Positions 8,843 through 16,878 of a DNA stretch of 64,000 bases are shown piece by piece. Numbering within the stretch: the stretch's first letter is position 1; every line of letters begins with the position of its first letter. Made by a program: the position numbers and the translations under genes. A model generated the notes under the pieces. It did no database searches. It was not told the origin of the DNA and saw only the letters and a list, made by a program, of their open reading frames with translations. The stretch is from Clostridiaceae bacterium Marseille-Q4143 (GTDB lineage Bacteria > Bacillota > Clostridia > Lachnospirales > Lachnospiraceae), in assembly GCA_018228645.1 (NCBI GenBank), contig CP073693.1:930001-994000 (forward strand), written 5' to 3'.

Positions 8843-9241
8843 ACCCTGCGGAAGCTGATTTGCCTGTGCAAGCATTGCCTGAGAAGACTGAACAAGAATG
8901 TTGTTCTTTGTATAAGCCATCATCTCATTTGCCATGTCTACGTCACGGATCCGGCTTTCAGCAGCGGTCATGTTCTCAGCTGTTACACTCAGGTTGTTGA
9001 TCGTGTGCTCCAGACGGTTCTGGATCGCACCAAGATCACCACGAGTAGAAGATACAGAGTTGATTGCAGACTTGATCTTGTCAACTGCTGCTTTCGCTCC
9101 AGCCTGTGTGCTGATGTCAATATCAGCGATGCCAAGCGCTACGGTGTGCATATCCCCAACAGAAACAGTCATCTGGTTGAAATCTTCAGAAGTATCACCA
9201 ATCTGAAGTGTCAGACCTGCGTTGCAATAATCAGTTGTATT
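8843..9241 (-). pseudogene. Flagellin gene remnant, C-terminal D1/D0 part only
   Basis: The minus-strand frame encodes the conserved C-terminal end of flagellin: GLTLQIGDTSEDFNQMTVSV, then RGDLGAIQNRLEHTINNL, RIRDVDMANEMMAYTKNN and SQAMLAQANQLPQG. The last few residues (normally VLQLLQ-like) and the stop codon are missing, so the frame runs on past the terminator into the c-di-GMP gene. The whole N-terminal half is absent: similarity stops at about 9241 and the sequence beyond is unrelated. No start codon in flagellin context remains. The fragment could not make a filament and is either a pseudogene or a leftover recombination cassette. Confidence 0.85.
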
Positions 9242-9360
9242 GGTTCTGCATAACCTCGTTCCTTTCCGTTCTCATCTACACAGGATTCGCAAACTTTTCT
9301 ATCTTTTTTTAGCTCAACCTTTGTATTTACCTGCAAAGAGCGTAAAAATTTGTCACCCAT
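9211..9360 (-). other. Unassigned 49-codon reading frame at the junction
   Basis: A short minus-strand frame (MGDKFLRSLQVNTKVELKKD, ending PIQLIIATQV) runs into the flagellin remnant in a different frame. No ribosome site is seen. Its upstream part has the look of coding DNA and may be the end of a gene cut by the event that truncated flagellin. I do not recognise it. Confidence 0.25.
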
Positions 9361-9407
9361 TTGTCATCCCATTTTTTATTCAATTGTTAGTGCTAAATAT
9401 TTTTTTA

Positions 9408-9445
9408 TAATGCCATCTACCTTTTTCTAATGCCAAATAGCATTA
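9408..9445. repeat. Short direct and inverted repeats upstream of the excisionase-like gene
   Basis: TAATGCCA occurs at 9408-9415 and 9428-9435, 20 bp apart. An inverted near-copy, TAGCATTA, occurs at 9438-9445. Closely spaced repeats like these are common as binding sites of small recombination-directionality or repressor proteins. Here they lie 48 bp before the HTH gene start. Confidence 0.45.
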
Positions 9446-9492
9446 CATATCAGTAAACAATAAAATAAAAAAATATGACAAGGAGTTCTTTT

Positions 9493-9666
9493 ATGAAAGA
9501 AAATGAATTTATGACCATTGAAGAGTTATGTGCTTATCTGAACATCGGACGCTCAACTGCATATAAGCTGATTAAAAATAAAACTATCCCAGCCACAAAA
9601 ATTTCTTCAAAATGGCTGATTAACAGGAATCAGATCCCAAAAATCATGCAGTCAAAAACAACCTGA
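9493..9666 (+). CDS. Excisionase-like helix-turn-helix protein
   Basis: The 57 aa product consists of one MerR-type winged HTH of the excisionase family (MTIEELCAYLNIGRSTAYKL, then a wing ending KWLINRNQIPKIM). Such proteins direct excision of integrative elements or act as small regulators. AGGAG lies seven bases before ATG 9493. The gene points at tRNA-Gln and no integrase follows it: the 130 bp after its stop contain only a near-repeat (ACATTGACCTACACATTGACC) and the tRNA terminator. This suggests a leftover of an element whose integrase has been lost. Confidence 0.7.
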   Translation: MKENEFMTIEELCAYLNIGRSTAYKLIKNKTIPATKISSKWLINRNQIPKIMQSKTT

Positions 9667-9793
9667 CAACACTATAAAACATTGACCTACACATTGACCT
9701 ATCAAGTAGACAAATACCGAAAAAAGCAGGAAATTTCAGAAGAAGAAAAATATACATGAAAATGTGATTTTTGAGAAAACCTTGAAAATACAA

Positions 9794-9826
9794 GAAAAAA
9801 AGAGCTTTCCTTCTCAGGAAAGCTCT
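9794..9826 (-). terminator. Terminator of tRNA-Gln
   Basis: GAGCTTTCC and GGAAAGCTC (9802-9825) form a nine-base-pair stem with a six-base loop. On the minus strand a run of T follows (9795-9801). It starts eight bases after the tRNA 3' end. Confidence 0.85.
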
Positions 9827-9833
9827 CAGGTAG

Positions 9834-9905
9834 CAGGGCTACAAGGATTCGAACCTTGAAATGACGGAGTCAGAGTCCGTTGCCTTACCGTTTGGCGATA
9901 GCCCT
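9834..9905 (-). tRNA. tRNA-Gln (anticodon CTG)
   Basis: The minus strand folds into a full cloverleaf. The acceptor stem is AGGGCTA/TAGCCCT, the D arm GCC/GGC, the anticodon stem CGGA/TCCG with loop CTCTGAC, and the T arm CAAGG-TTCGAAT-CCTTG. The discriminator base is G. The CCA end is not encoded, which fits the CCA-adding enzyme gene at 27-28 kb. Its 3' half would be a typical attachment site for an integrase acting on the 9.2-9.8 kb side. Confidence 0.95.
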
Positions 9906-9918
9906 AAATTGTTGTTTT

Positions 9919-9939
9919 GTTGGTGTGTTGTCAACCAAC
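9919..9939 (-). promoter_or_regulatory. 5' leader hairpin of tRNA-Gln with GACAACA loop
   Basis: On the transcribed strand GTTGGT and ACCAAC pair around the loop sequence GACAACA, and AAAACAA follows. The hairpin begins about seven bases after the -10 element, so it would sit at the 5' end of the precursor. The tRNA-Lys gene has the same arrangement with a different stem (45902-45924). Confidence 0.6.
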
Positions 9940-9946
9940 GAATGTT

Positions 9947-9975
9947 ATTATAGGACATACCGCGAAAAAATGCAA
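9947..9975 (-). promoter_or_regulatory. Promoter of tRNA-Gln
   Basis: TTGCAT (9970-9975) and TATAAT (9947-9952) are separated by 17 bp on the minus strand, directly upstream of the leader hairpin and tRNA-Gln. Confidence 0.85.
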
Positions 9976-10045
9976 GTACTTTTTTTAATTTTTTTCAACT
10001 TTTTTTGCAGCTTCGAATTTTCCCCGTCGTTGAAAGGTTTTTCAG

Positions 10046-11029
10046 CTATTTTGATGCATAACCTGTCTCAAAACTGACCCGGTTCACCAGTTCTTTTCCT
10101 TTCAGATACCGTTTCAGATTCTGGCACCACAAGTGCACGATACGATTTTCCGTATCTTTGGAAAAACCGAAGCTCCGACCTGCAATGTGGGGTGTGAGAA
10201 CTACTTTCTCCATATGCCAGAGCGGATGATCTTCCGGCAATGGTTCCGGATCAACCACATCCAGCGCTACGCCTCCCAGATGTCCATCTTTCAGAACACT
10301 GACCAGTGCTTCCGTGTCAATCACATTTCCTCTTCCCACGTTGACAAGGAACGCCTTCTCCTTCATCAGACATAAACGATGTTTATTCAACAGTCCTTTT
10401 GTTGCTGCGGTTCCCGGCAAACAATTAATCACAATATCTGCTTTCTGCAGTTCCTGATCCAGTTCATCCGGCGTAATCATTCCATCATAGCAGTCCGGAT
10501 AGTTCCGGTCTGTTTTTCGCATCCCGATTATTTTGACACCGAACGCACAAAGCCGTTCTGCCACGCCGGTCCCAATATCTCCTGCACCGAGAATCAGTGC
10601 CCGCTTTCCATAGAGAAGCATCTCCGAAGGGATCGGACTCCATTTTCTCTCCTGTTGCTGTACTGCATATGTTTTCAGATTTCTGCAAAGTTCCAGCAGC
10701 ACTGCAATCACATATTCCGGAATGACGATATGAAAGCAGCCACTGGCATTGGTCAGCGCCACTTCACGCGGGAATCCGTTTCGTGCGGTGTAGATATCTG
10801 TACCCGCCCAGCTCATCTGAATCCAGTGGAGATTTTCACACTGAGCGATCTCTCGAAGTCCCGGCTGTCCAAAGATAATCTGCGCCTGCTTTAACATTGG
10901 CAGCCGCTCTTCTCTGCTCATATTCTCCGGCACGTAGACGAATTCCACCATATCTTTTCCTGCTGCTTCCAGTTCTTCTCTCTGGCGCTCATCGCAGTCA
11001 AAAAGCACCGCCGCTTTGATTCTGTCCAT
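10046..11029 (-). CDS. D-isomer-specific 2-hydroxyacid dehydrogenase family protein
   Basis: This is an NAD(P)-dependent oxidoreductase acting on an unknown 2-oxo or 2-hydroxy acid. The 327 aa product has the split catalytic/NAD-binding layout. The Rossmann motif is ILGAGDIGTGVAERL, the catalytic Arg lies in LVNVGRGNVIDTEAL, and the Glu/His pair lies in ALDVVDPEPLPEDHPLW and LTPHIAGRS. A GTG two codons earlier (11035) is an alternative start. It follows the GH13 gene by about 20 bp and is probably cotranscribed with it. The substrate cannot be read from the sequence. Confidence 0.85.
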   Translation of the reverse strand: MDRIKAAVLFDCDERQREELEAAGKDMVEFVYVPENMSREERLPMLKQAQIIFGQPGLREIAQCENLHWIQMSWAGTDIYTARNGFPREVALTNASGCFHIVIPEYVIAVLLELCRNLKTYAVQQQERKWSPIPSEMLLYGKRALILGAGDIGTGVAERLCAFGVKIIGMRKTDRNYPDCYDGMITPDELDQELQKADIVINCLPGTAATKGLLNKHRLCLMKEKAFLVNVGRGNVIDTEALVSVLKDGHLGGVALDVVDPEPLPEDHPLWHMEKVVLTPHIAGRSFGFSKDTENRIVHLWCQNLKRYLKGKELVNRVSFETGYASK

Positions 11030-11048
11030 CTTCACAAATCTCTCCCTT

Positions 11049-12722
11049 CTATTCCATCTGTAACACCACTGCCTGACAGCTCTTAAGCCAAAGCTGACGA
11101 CCATCCAGCACCACATCAGGCAGATTGCTGAGCAGCACTTCTTTCACCGTACCCGGAAGTTCCAGTTCTGCCGCCTCCTGTCCCCAGTTTCCCATCACCA
11201 GAATCCTCTGATGTTCATATTCCCGGATATAAGCCATCACCTGTTCGGTCTCCTCATACACCGGTTTCAGGCAGCCATACACAAACGTATCTTTATAAGC
11301 AGGATTTTTCCGAAGAGCCGTCAGCTTCCGGTAATAATGAAGGATGGAATCCGGATCTCTCTCCTGGGCTTCCACATTCGTCTTCTGGTAATCCGGATTG
11401 ACCGCAAGCCATGGTGTTCCTTCTGTAAACCCGGCTTCTTCATCGCTGCTCCACTGCATAGGGGTTCTGGCATTGTCCCTGCTCAACCGGTTGCAGGCGG
11501 CAAGTGCCTCCTGCTCATCAAGCCCTGCTGCGAGCGCCTCTGCATATTGATCCTTCGTACTGATATCATCGAACTCCTCGATAGAGGTTCTCCTGACATT
11601 TCTCATACCGATTTCCTGCCCCTGATAAATAAAAGGAATTCCCCTGAGCAGGACGCTGACAGTTCCCAGCATCTTGACTCCGGCATCGTTCTGCCCATAA
11701 TCCGGCAGGAACATGCTGGCACCTCTCGGCTCATCATGATTTTCAATAATATTGGAATACCTTCCGAAGGATTCCACCTCCGCCTGGGAAGCAAAAAGGG
11801 TACTTCTCCATGTCTTAAAATCCACAGGCTTCGCTTCATACCATCCATGTTTCCCCAGGCAGAGTAAATGCTGCGAAAAATCAAAGATTGAAGAAAAATG
11901 TCCGTCAGGACCGATGAATTCCCTCAGTTCTTCTTCTTTTCCATTAAATACTTCTCCGACCGTAAAAGAATCATGAAGGGCAAAGGTATGCTTTTTCAGA
12001 TCCTCCAGCATCTCTCCGATGCCGGAGGCATGACTTACCACCACGTCTGCAGAACAGAGACCATCGGGACCATCCGGCTCGTAATCCGGGAAGGACAGAT
12101 CCTTCTGAATATTGATAATCGCATCAATCCGGAATCCATCTACCCCTTTTTCTGCCCACCAGTTAATCATTTGATAGAGTTCCCTGGTCACTGCCGGATT
12201 ATACCAGTTAAGATCCGGCTGCTCCTTGGCAAAAGAATGGTAATAATAAAGATCCTCCCAGCCAGGCACCGGCTCCCACATGCTGCCGCCGAAATAGGAG
12301 CGGTAGTTAGACGGCGCTTTTCCGTTCTTTCCTTTCCGGAAATAGAAATAATCACCATAAGGACCATAAGGATCCTTCAACGCTTTCTGAAACCATTCGT
12401 GCTGATCAGAACAGTGATTAAGAACCAGATCCATAATAAGGTGCATATCCCGCGCTTTCAGTCCGGCCACCAACTCTTCAAAGTCTTCCATGGTACCGAA
12501 TTCCGGTGCGATCTTATAATAATCAGAAATGTCATATCCCTGATCCACAAAAGGTGACGCATAGATGGGTGACAGCCAGACCATATCGATCCCAAGTTCT
12601 TTCAAATAATCCAGTCTGCTGATGATCCCCTTCAGATCACCGATTCCGTCTCCGTCAGAATCCTGATAGCTCTTCGGATAAAGTTGACAGGCAATTTTAT
12701 CATGCCACCATTTTCTTTCCAT
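11049..12722 (-). CDS. GH13 alpha-glucosidase / oligo-1,6-glucosidase
   Basis: This is a cytoplasmic hydrolase of short alpha-glucans such as isomaltose or maltose. The 557 aa product has the GH13 TIM-barrel regions in order: DLVLNHCSDQHEWF (region I), DGFRIDAI (nucleophile Asp), TVGEVFNGK (acid/base Glu) and IIENHDEPRG (region IV). No signal peptide is seen. ATG 12722 has GGAGGAG six bases upstream, so longer starts are unlikely. It lies after an intrinsic terminator that separates it from the FGGY kinase gene. Trehalose-6-phosphate hydrolase is a related possibility that I cannot exclude. Confidence 0.88.
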   Translation of the reverse strand: MERKWWHDKIACQLYPKSYQDSDGDGIGDLKGIISRLDYLKELGIDMVWLSPIYASPFVDQGYDISDYYKIAPEFGTMEDFEELVAGLKARDMHLIMDLVLNHCSDQHEWFQKALKDPYGPYGDYFYFRKGKNGKAPSNYRSYFGGSMWEPVPGWEDLYYYHSFAKEQPDLNWYNPAVTRELYQMINWWAEKGVDGFRIDAIINIQKDLSFPDYEPDGPDGLCSADVVVSHASGIGEMLEDLKKHTFALHDSFTVGEVFNGKEEELREFIGPDGHFSSIFDFSQHLLCLGKHGWYEAKPVDFKTWRSTLFASQAEVESFGRYSNIIENHDEPRGASMFLPDYGQNDAGVKMLGTVSVLLRGIPFIYQGQEIGMRNVRRTSIEEFDDISTKDQYAEALAAGLDEQEALAACNRLSRDNARTPMQWSSDEEAGFTEGTPWLAVNPDYQKTNVEAQERDPDSILHYYRKLTALRKNPAYKDTFVYGCLKPVYEETEQVMAYIREYEHQRILVMGNWGQEAAELELPGTVKEVLLSNLPDVVLDGRQLWLKSCQAVVLQME

Positions 12723-12735
12723 GTTACTCCTCCAT

Positions 12736-12786
12736 AAAAAAACTGCCATAAGCGAAAGCCCCATATGGGTACTTTAAGCTTATGGC
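12736..12786 (-). terminator. Terminator between the FGGY kinase and the GH13 glucosidase
   Basis: GCCATAAGC and GCTTATGGC (12745-12786) form a perfect nine-base-pair stem. On the minus strand AGTTTTTTT follows. It ends just before the glucosidase ribosome site, so glucosidase expression needs read-through or a promoter that I could not identify. It may act as an attenuator. Confidence 0.8.
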
Positions 12787-12816
12787 AGCCTTCGTTTATG
12801 GCTTATTATTGCATAA

Positions 12817-14412
12817 TCATTTCAGAGCGTCAACTGCTGCCCGCTCAATTGGGAATCCTGCACGATAACGCTTGATGAACTCATCAAAGCCCTTTACATC
12901 CTCCGGATCCGGATCCATCTTCTCACCCTCGTCTCCGCCGAAGACTTTGTTCTGCAGATAATCTTCCAGTGCTTCTCCTGCGTCTTTATTTACCATGTAG
13001 GAGGCTAAGAGGGCAATTCCCCATGCGCCGCCTTCTCCTGCCGTCTTCATAACAGATACGGTTGCATCCATGGCAGCTGCCAAGATCTTCTGTCCAACAC
13101 CTTTGGTCTTAAAGAGTCCGCCGTGTCCGGTAATACGGTCAATGGCTACTTCTTCCTCTTTCAGAAGGATATCAAGACCTACCTTCAGTGCGCCAAGAGA
13201 GGTGTAAAGATTGGCACGCATAAAGTTTGCCAGACTGAATTTACTGTCTGGAGTACGAACGAACATCGGACGTCCCTCTTCAAATCCGGTAATATGCTCT
13301 CCGGAGAAATAGTTGTATGCCAGCAGTCCGCCACAGTCTTTATCACCTTCCAGTGCTTTGTTGTAAAGAGTTCCGAACAGTTTATTCATATCTACATCAA
13401 TGCCGAAGCTCTCTGCGAATTCTTTGAAAATATTCACCCATGCATTCAGATCAGAGGTACAGTTGTTGCAGTGTACCATGGCAACTGCATCTCCGCTTGG
13501 AGTCGTTACCATATCGATCTCCTCATGCACCCTCTTTAATGCTTTCTCCAGTACGATCATGGCAAATACGGAGGTACCGGCAGATACATTACCAGTGCGC
13601 TGTTTCACACTGTTGGTGGCTACCATACCGGTTCCGGCGTCACCTTCCGGCGGGCATAACGGGCAGCCTGCCTGAAGAGTTCCGGTCGGATCCAGCTTCT
13701 TAGCTCCCTCTTCGGTCAGCACACCGGCTTTGTCACCTGCCAGCAGAACCTTCGGGAGCAGATGCTCCAGTTTCCACGGGAATTCCTTCGGTGCAACCAG
13801 CTCATCAAATTTCTGAATCATTGCTTTATCATAATCCTTGATGGTGGAGTCAATCGGGAACATGCCGGAAGCGCTTCCTACACCCAGTACTTTTTCTCCG
13901 GTCAGCTGCCAGTGAATATAGCCGTCCAGTGTGGTAAAGAAGTCTACCTGCGGTACATGCTCTTCTCCATTTAAAATTGCCTGATACAGATGTGCAATGC
14001 TCCAACGCTGCGGTACATGGAAGTTAAATACCTTCGTCAGCGCCTCGGAGGCTTCCTGGGTAATGGTATTTCTCCAGGTGCGGAACGGTACCAGAAGATT
14101 GCCTTCTTTGTCAAATGCCAGATATCCATGCATCATGGCACTGAATCCGATGGCTGCCAGCTTCTCCACTGCCACACCATATTTTTCCTTTACATCTTCT
14201 GTCATCTTCTGATAGCAGTCCTGCAGCCCGGTCCAGATATCCTCCAGCGTATATGTCCACACGCCATTCTCCAGCCGGTTCTCCCAGTCATGATCGCCGG
14301 ATGCAATCGGCATATTGTTCTCATCCACCAGCACTGCTTTGATTCTGGTGGAACCAAACTCGATTCCCAATACTGCTTTTCCATTTACAATTGTATTCTT
14401 TACATCGCTCAT
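12817..14412 (-). CDS. FGGY-family carbohydrate kinase
   Basis: This is predicted to phosphorylate a pentose, hexulose or related sugar with ATP. The 531 aa product has the N-terminal phosphate-binding motif [15 protein letters not shown], a catalytic-region segment [20 protein letters not shown], and a C-terminal adenosine-binding segment [20 protein letters not shown]. Length is typical of the family. RBS GGAGGG precedes ATG 14412, and a good promoter lies at 14482-14510. The neighbours are two GH13 enzymes, but no isomerase or epimerase gene that would name the sugar is nearby. L-ribulokinase or xylulokinase are the likeliest types. Confidence 0.85.
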   Translation of the reverse strand: MSDVKNTIVNGKAVLGIEFGSTRIKAVLVDENNMPIASGDHDWENRLENGVWTYTLEDIWTGLQDCYQKMTEDVKEKYGVAVEKLAAIGFSAMMHGYLAFDKEGNLLVPFRTWRNTITQEASEALTKVFNFHVPQRWSIAHLYQAILNGEEHVPQVDFFTTLDGYIHWQLTGEKVLGVGSASGMFPIDSTIKDYDKAMIQKFDELVAPKEFPWKLEHLLPKVLLAGDKAGVLTEEGAKKLDPTGTLQAGCPLCPPEGDAGTGMVATNSVKQRTGNVSAGTSVFAMIVLEKALKRVHEEIDMVTTPSGDAVAMVHCNNCTSDLNAWVNIFKEFAESFGIDVDMNKLFGTLYNKALEGDKDCGGLLAYNYFSGEHITGFEEGRPMFVRTPDSKFSLANFMRANLYTSLGALKVGLDILLKEEEVAIDRITGHGGLFKTKGVGQKILAAAMDATVSVMKTAGEGGAWGIALLASYMVNKDAGEALEDYLQNKVFGGDEGEKMDPDPEDVKGFDEFIKRYRAGFPIERAAVDALK

Positions 14413-14481
14413 CAGTCTTACCCTCCTGCTTCTTATCGTCCGGTATCTTCACACTTTTCCTATCCGGACCCATTATGTTTT

Positions 14482-14510
14482 ATCATACCATAGCACGGAT
14501 ATCTTTTCAA
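14482..14510 (-). promoter_or_regulatory. Predicted promoter of the FGGY kinase gene
   Basis: TTGAAA (14505-14510), a 17-bp spacer and TATGAT (14482-14487) lie on the minus strand, 70 bp before the kinase start. This indicates separate transcription from the upstream neopullulanase gene. Confidence 0.7.
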
Positions 14511-14569
14511 ACGATTCAAGGTCATTTTCACCAAAATAGATGCATGGCCCTGCCAAAAAAGAGTACATC

Positions 14570-16630
14570 TTACCCAATATAGGAACAAATGCGAAGGACC
14601 ATTCCACAAACGCCCGGAACCGTCAGGGACAGAATTCCATTCCGTACCGGATACCTGTCATTTTTCGTGGAATATCCTGTTTCACTGGTTTCCATCAGGC
14701 ATTCCAGTTTCGCCTCTTCCGGCACTTCTGCCATCCAGACAGGAATCTCCACCTTTCGTTCTTCCTGGGCATTATTCATAAGCACAAGGATCGTTTCACG
14801 CCCATCGAACCGTCCATAGCTGATAAACTGTTCCTCCATGGTCAGAAACCGGGTGGAACCATATCTCAACACCGGATGTTCTTTTCGAATACGGATCATT
14901 TCCCGGTGAAATGCCAGAAGGTCCTGATCTTCCCGCCCCCATGGATAGGTTCTCCGGTTATCCGGATCCGTAAATCCGCATAATCCTGCCTCATCTCCGT
15001 AATACACAGTGGGACATCCCACCCAGGTCATCTGAAATACCACTGCTTCTTTCATCACGCCTTTACGGATGCCTTCAGAAGCCTCAGCTGCCCCCAGTGT
15101 ATGAATTCTCCCTACCTTGCGGTTGGTCCTGGTAAGAAACCGCGAATGGTCGTGATTGGACAGTTCATTCATGGCCGTCTCCAGTGAAGGTTCGCAAAAA
15201 CGCGCCATGTTCCGGAGCATGGCATCCTGAAAGGCTCCTGCATTGCCATAGAGGTCATCCCGCCTGTCATCACTGTGTTTCTCCATACCTGTTAAAAACC
15301 AGGTGATCGGCTCCATAAACGCATCATAGTTCATAACCGAATCCCACTGGTCTCCCTGAAGCCACGCACTGCAGTCTCCATAATGCTCTGCCAGAATCAA
15401 CGCCTCTGGATTTGTCTTCTTCACCCGTTGCCGGAATGCTCTCCAGAAATCATGATTATAGGCTTCCGAATAGCCAAGATCTGCCGCCACATCCAGTCTC
15501 CAGCCATCCACGCTGTAAGGAGGTTTCAGCCATTTCTCCGCAATATGGAGGATATACTCCCGCAGATTGGGAGACTGCTCATAATTCAGCTTCGGCAGCG
15601 TGTCATGCCCCCACCAGCCGTCATAGTATGGATTATACGGCCATTCATGCTCATTATTAAATTTGAAAAAATCCCGATAAGGGCTGCTGGCAGATACATA
15701 CGCTCCCTTTTCATATGTGCCGTCACCTTCATACAGACATTCCCGATCCAGCCATTTATTGAAGGAGCCGCAGTGATTGAAGACTCCATCCAGAATAATC
15801 CGCATGCCGCGGGCATGCACTTCTTTCACAAACTCTGCAAAGTACGCATTGCTGGCATCCAGGTTTTTCTTATCCACCACCCGTTTCTGATATTTGGCCG
15901 CATGGCTGTTATCCAGATCTCCTTCTGTCAGACACTCTCCGCCGTCTTCCGCGATCACCGTCAGATGTGGATCGATATAATCATAATCCTGCGTATCATA
16001 CTTGTGATTGGACGGTGACACGAAGATAGGATTCAGATACAGTACCTCGATTCCCAACTCCTGCAGATAATCGAGTTTCTCCCTCACGCCCGGAAGATCT
16101 CCTCCGTAAAAAGTATGGACATCATAGGCATCCGGCAGCTTCTCCCAGTCCTTTACTTTGTGTACATACCGTCCGGTATAAAAATACTCACGGTCTTCCA
16201 CATCATTTGACGGCTCTCCGTTCCGGAACCGGTCTGTGAAGATCTGGTACATAACTGCGCCCTTCGCCCAGTCCGGCGTGTGAAAATCCGGCAGAATCCG
16301 GAATGCGTACGCTTCCTGCAGATCTTCCGTCACTCCCAGTTTGTTATAAAAACATCTCTGATTTCCTGCAATAATCTCAAAAAAATAGTGGACCGGTCCT
16401 TCCAGCGGTCCCAAAGCACAGACATAGTAATCAAACATATCTTTTGAATATGTTTTTTCCATGGCTGTCTTCTGATTTCCGCAGATCAGGTATACCAGAT
16501 CCACATCGTTCCGGGCGGTTCGAAATTTAATCTCCACCCGTTCTCCTCTGTCCGGTTCTGCCGGTTTTCTGTAATTTCCGCTTTCATCACTGAACAGAGC
16601 TTTCTGATTGAATTTTTCGTTTCCCCACAT
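14570..16630 (-). CDS. GH13 neopullulanase / maltogenic amylase-type enzyme
   Basis: This is predicted to cleave pullulan, cyclodextrins or maltodextrins inside the cell. The 686 aa product has an N-terminal beta-sandwich of the CBM34/alpha-amylase-N kind (about 1-120, with VEIKFRTARNDVDLVYL and GPVHYFFEII) and a linker ending in KGAVMYQIFTDRFRNGEP. The barrel follows, with ILDGVFNHCG, DGWRLDVAADLGYS (nucleophile), ILAEHYGDC (acid/base) and MNELSNHDHSRF. There is no signal peptide. Length and order match neopullulanase and cyclomaltodextrinase. The kinase gene follows but has its own promoter. Confidence 0.9.
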   Translation of the reverse strand: MWGNEKFNQKALFSDESGNYRKPAEPDRGERVEIKFRTARNDVDLVYLICGNQKTAMEKTYSKDMFDYYVCALGPLEGPVHYFFEIIAGNQRCFYNKLGVTEDLQEAYAFRILPDFHTPDWAKGAVMYQIFTDRFRNGEPSNDVEDREYFYTGRYVHKVKDWEKLPDAYDVHTFYGGDLPGVREKLDYLQELGIEVLYLNPIFVSPSNHKYDTQDYDYIDPHLTVIAEDGGECLTEGDLDNSHAAKYQKRVVDKKNLDASNAYFAEFVKEVHARGMRIILDGVFNHCGSFNKWLDRECLYEGDGTYEKGAYVSASSPYRDFFKFNNEHEWPYNPYYDGWWGHDTLPKLNYEQSPNLREYILHIAEKWLKPPYSVDGWRLDVAADLGYSEAYNHDFWRAFRQRVKKTNPEALILAEHYGDCSAWLQGDQWDSVMNYDAFMEPITWFLTGMEKHSDDRRDDLYGNAGAFQDAMLRNMARFCEPSLETAMNELSNHDHSRFLTRTNRKVGRIHTLGAAEASEGIRKGVMKEAVVFQMTWVGCPTVYYGDEAGLCGFTDPDNRRTYPWGREDQDLLAFHREMIRIRKEHPVLRYGSTRFLTMEEQFISYGRFDGRETILVLMNNAQEERKVEIPVWMAEVPEEAKLECLMETSETGYSTKNDRYPVRNGILSLTVPGVCGMVLRICSYIG

Positions 16631-16689
16631 AACACTGCTGCCCCCTGCCTTTTATTCTATTATATCCTGTTCCCTTAAAAAAGGACAGT

Positions 16690-16722
16690 AAAAAAGACAG
16701 CGGGGGTAGTGCTGTCTTTTTT
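16690..16722. terminator. Bidirectional intrinsic terminator after ftsH
   Basis: AAAAAAGACAGC and GCTGTCTTTTTT are a perfect twelve-base inverted repeat with a nine-base loop, giving a T-run in both directions. It closes the ftsH operon on the minus strand. The 16723-16878 stretch holds no gene that I can support. Confidence 0.85.
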
Positions 16723-16878
16723 AGGAGAAGGTATTTCTTGTTTCTTATGGGGTGTAGCAAAAACTATATAATGTATTGGGGGTTTTTACAGTTAGTATAA
16801 TAGCATATTCCCCAACCGAAGTGTGCACAAACATCACAAAAATCGCACTTCAATTTTGTGTATTTTGCACAGTATTTT

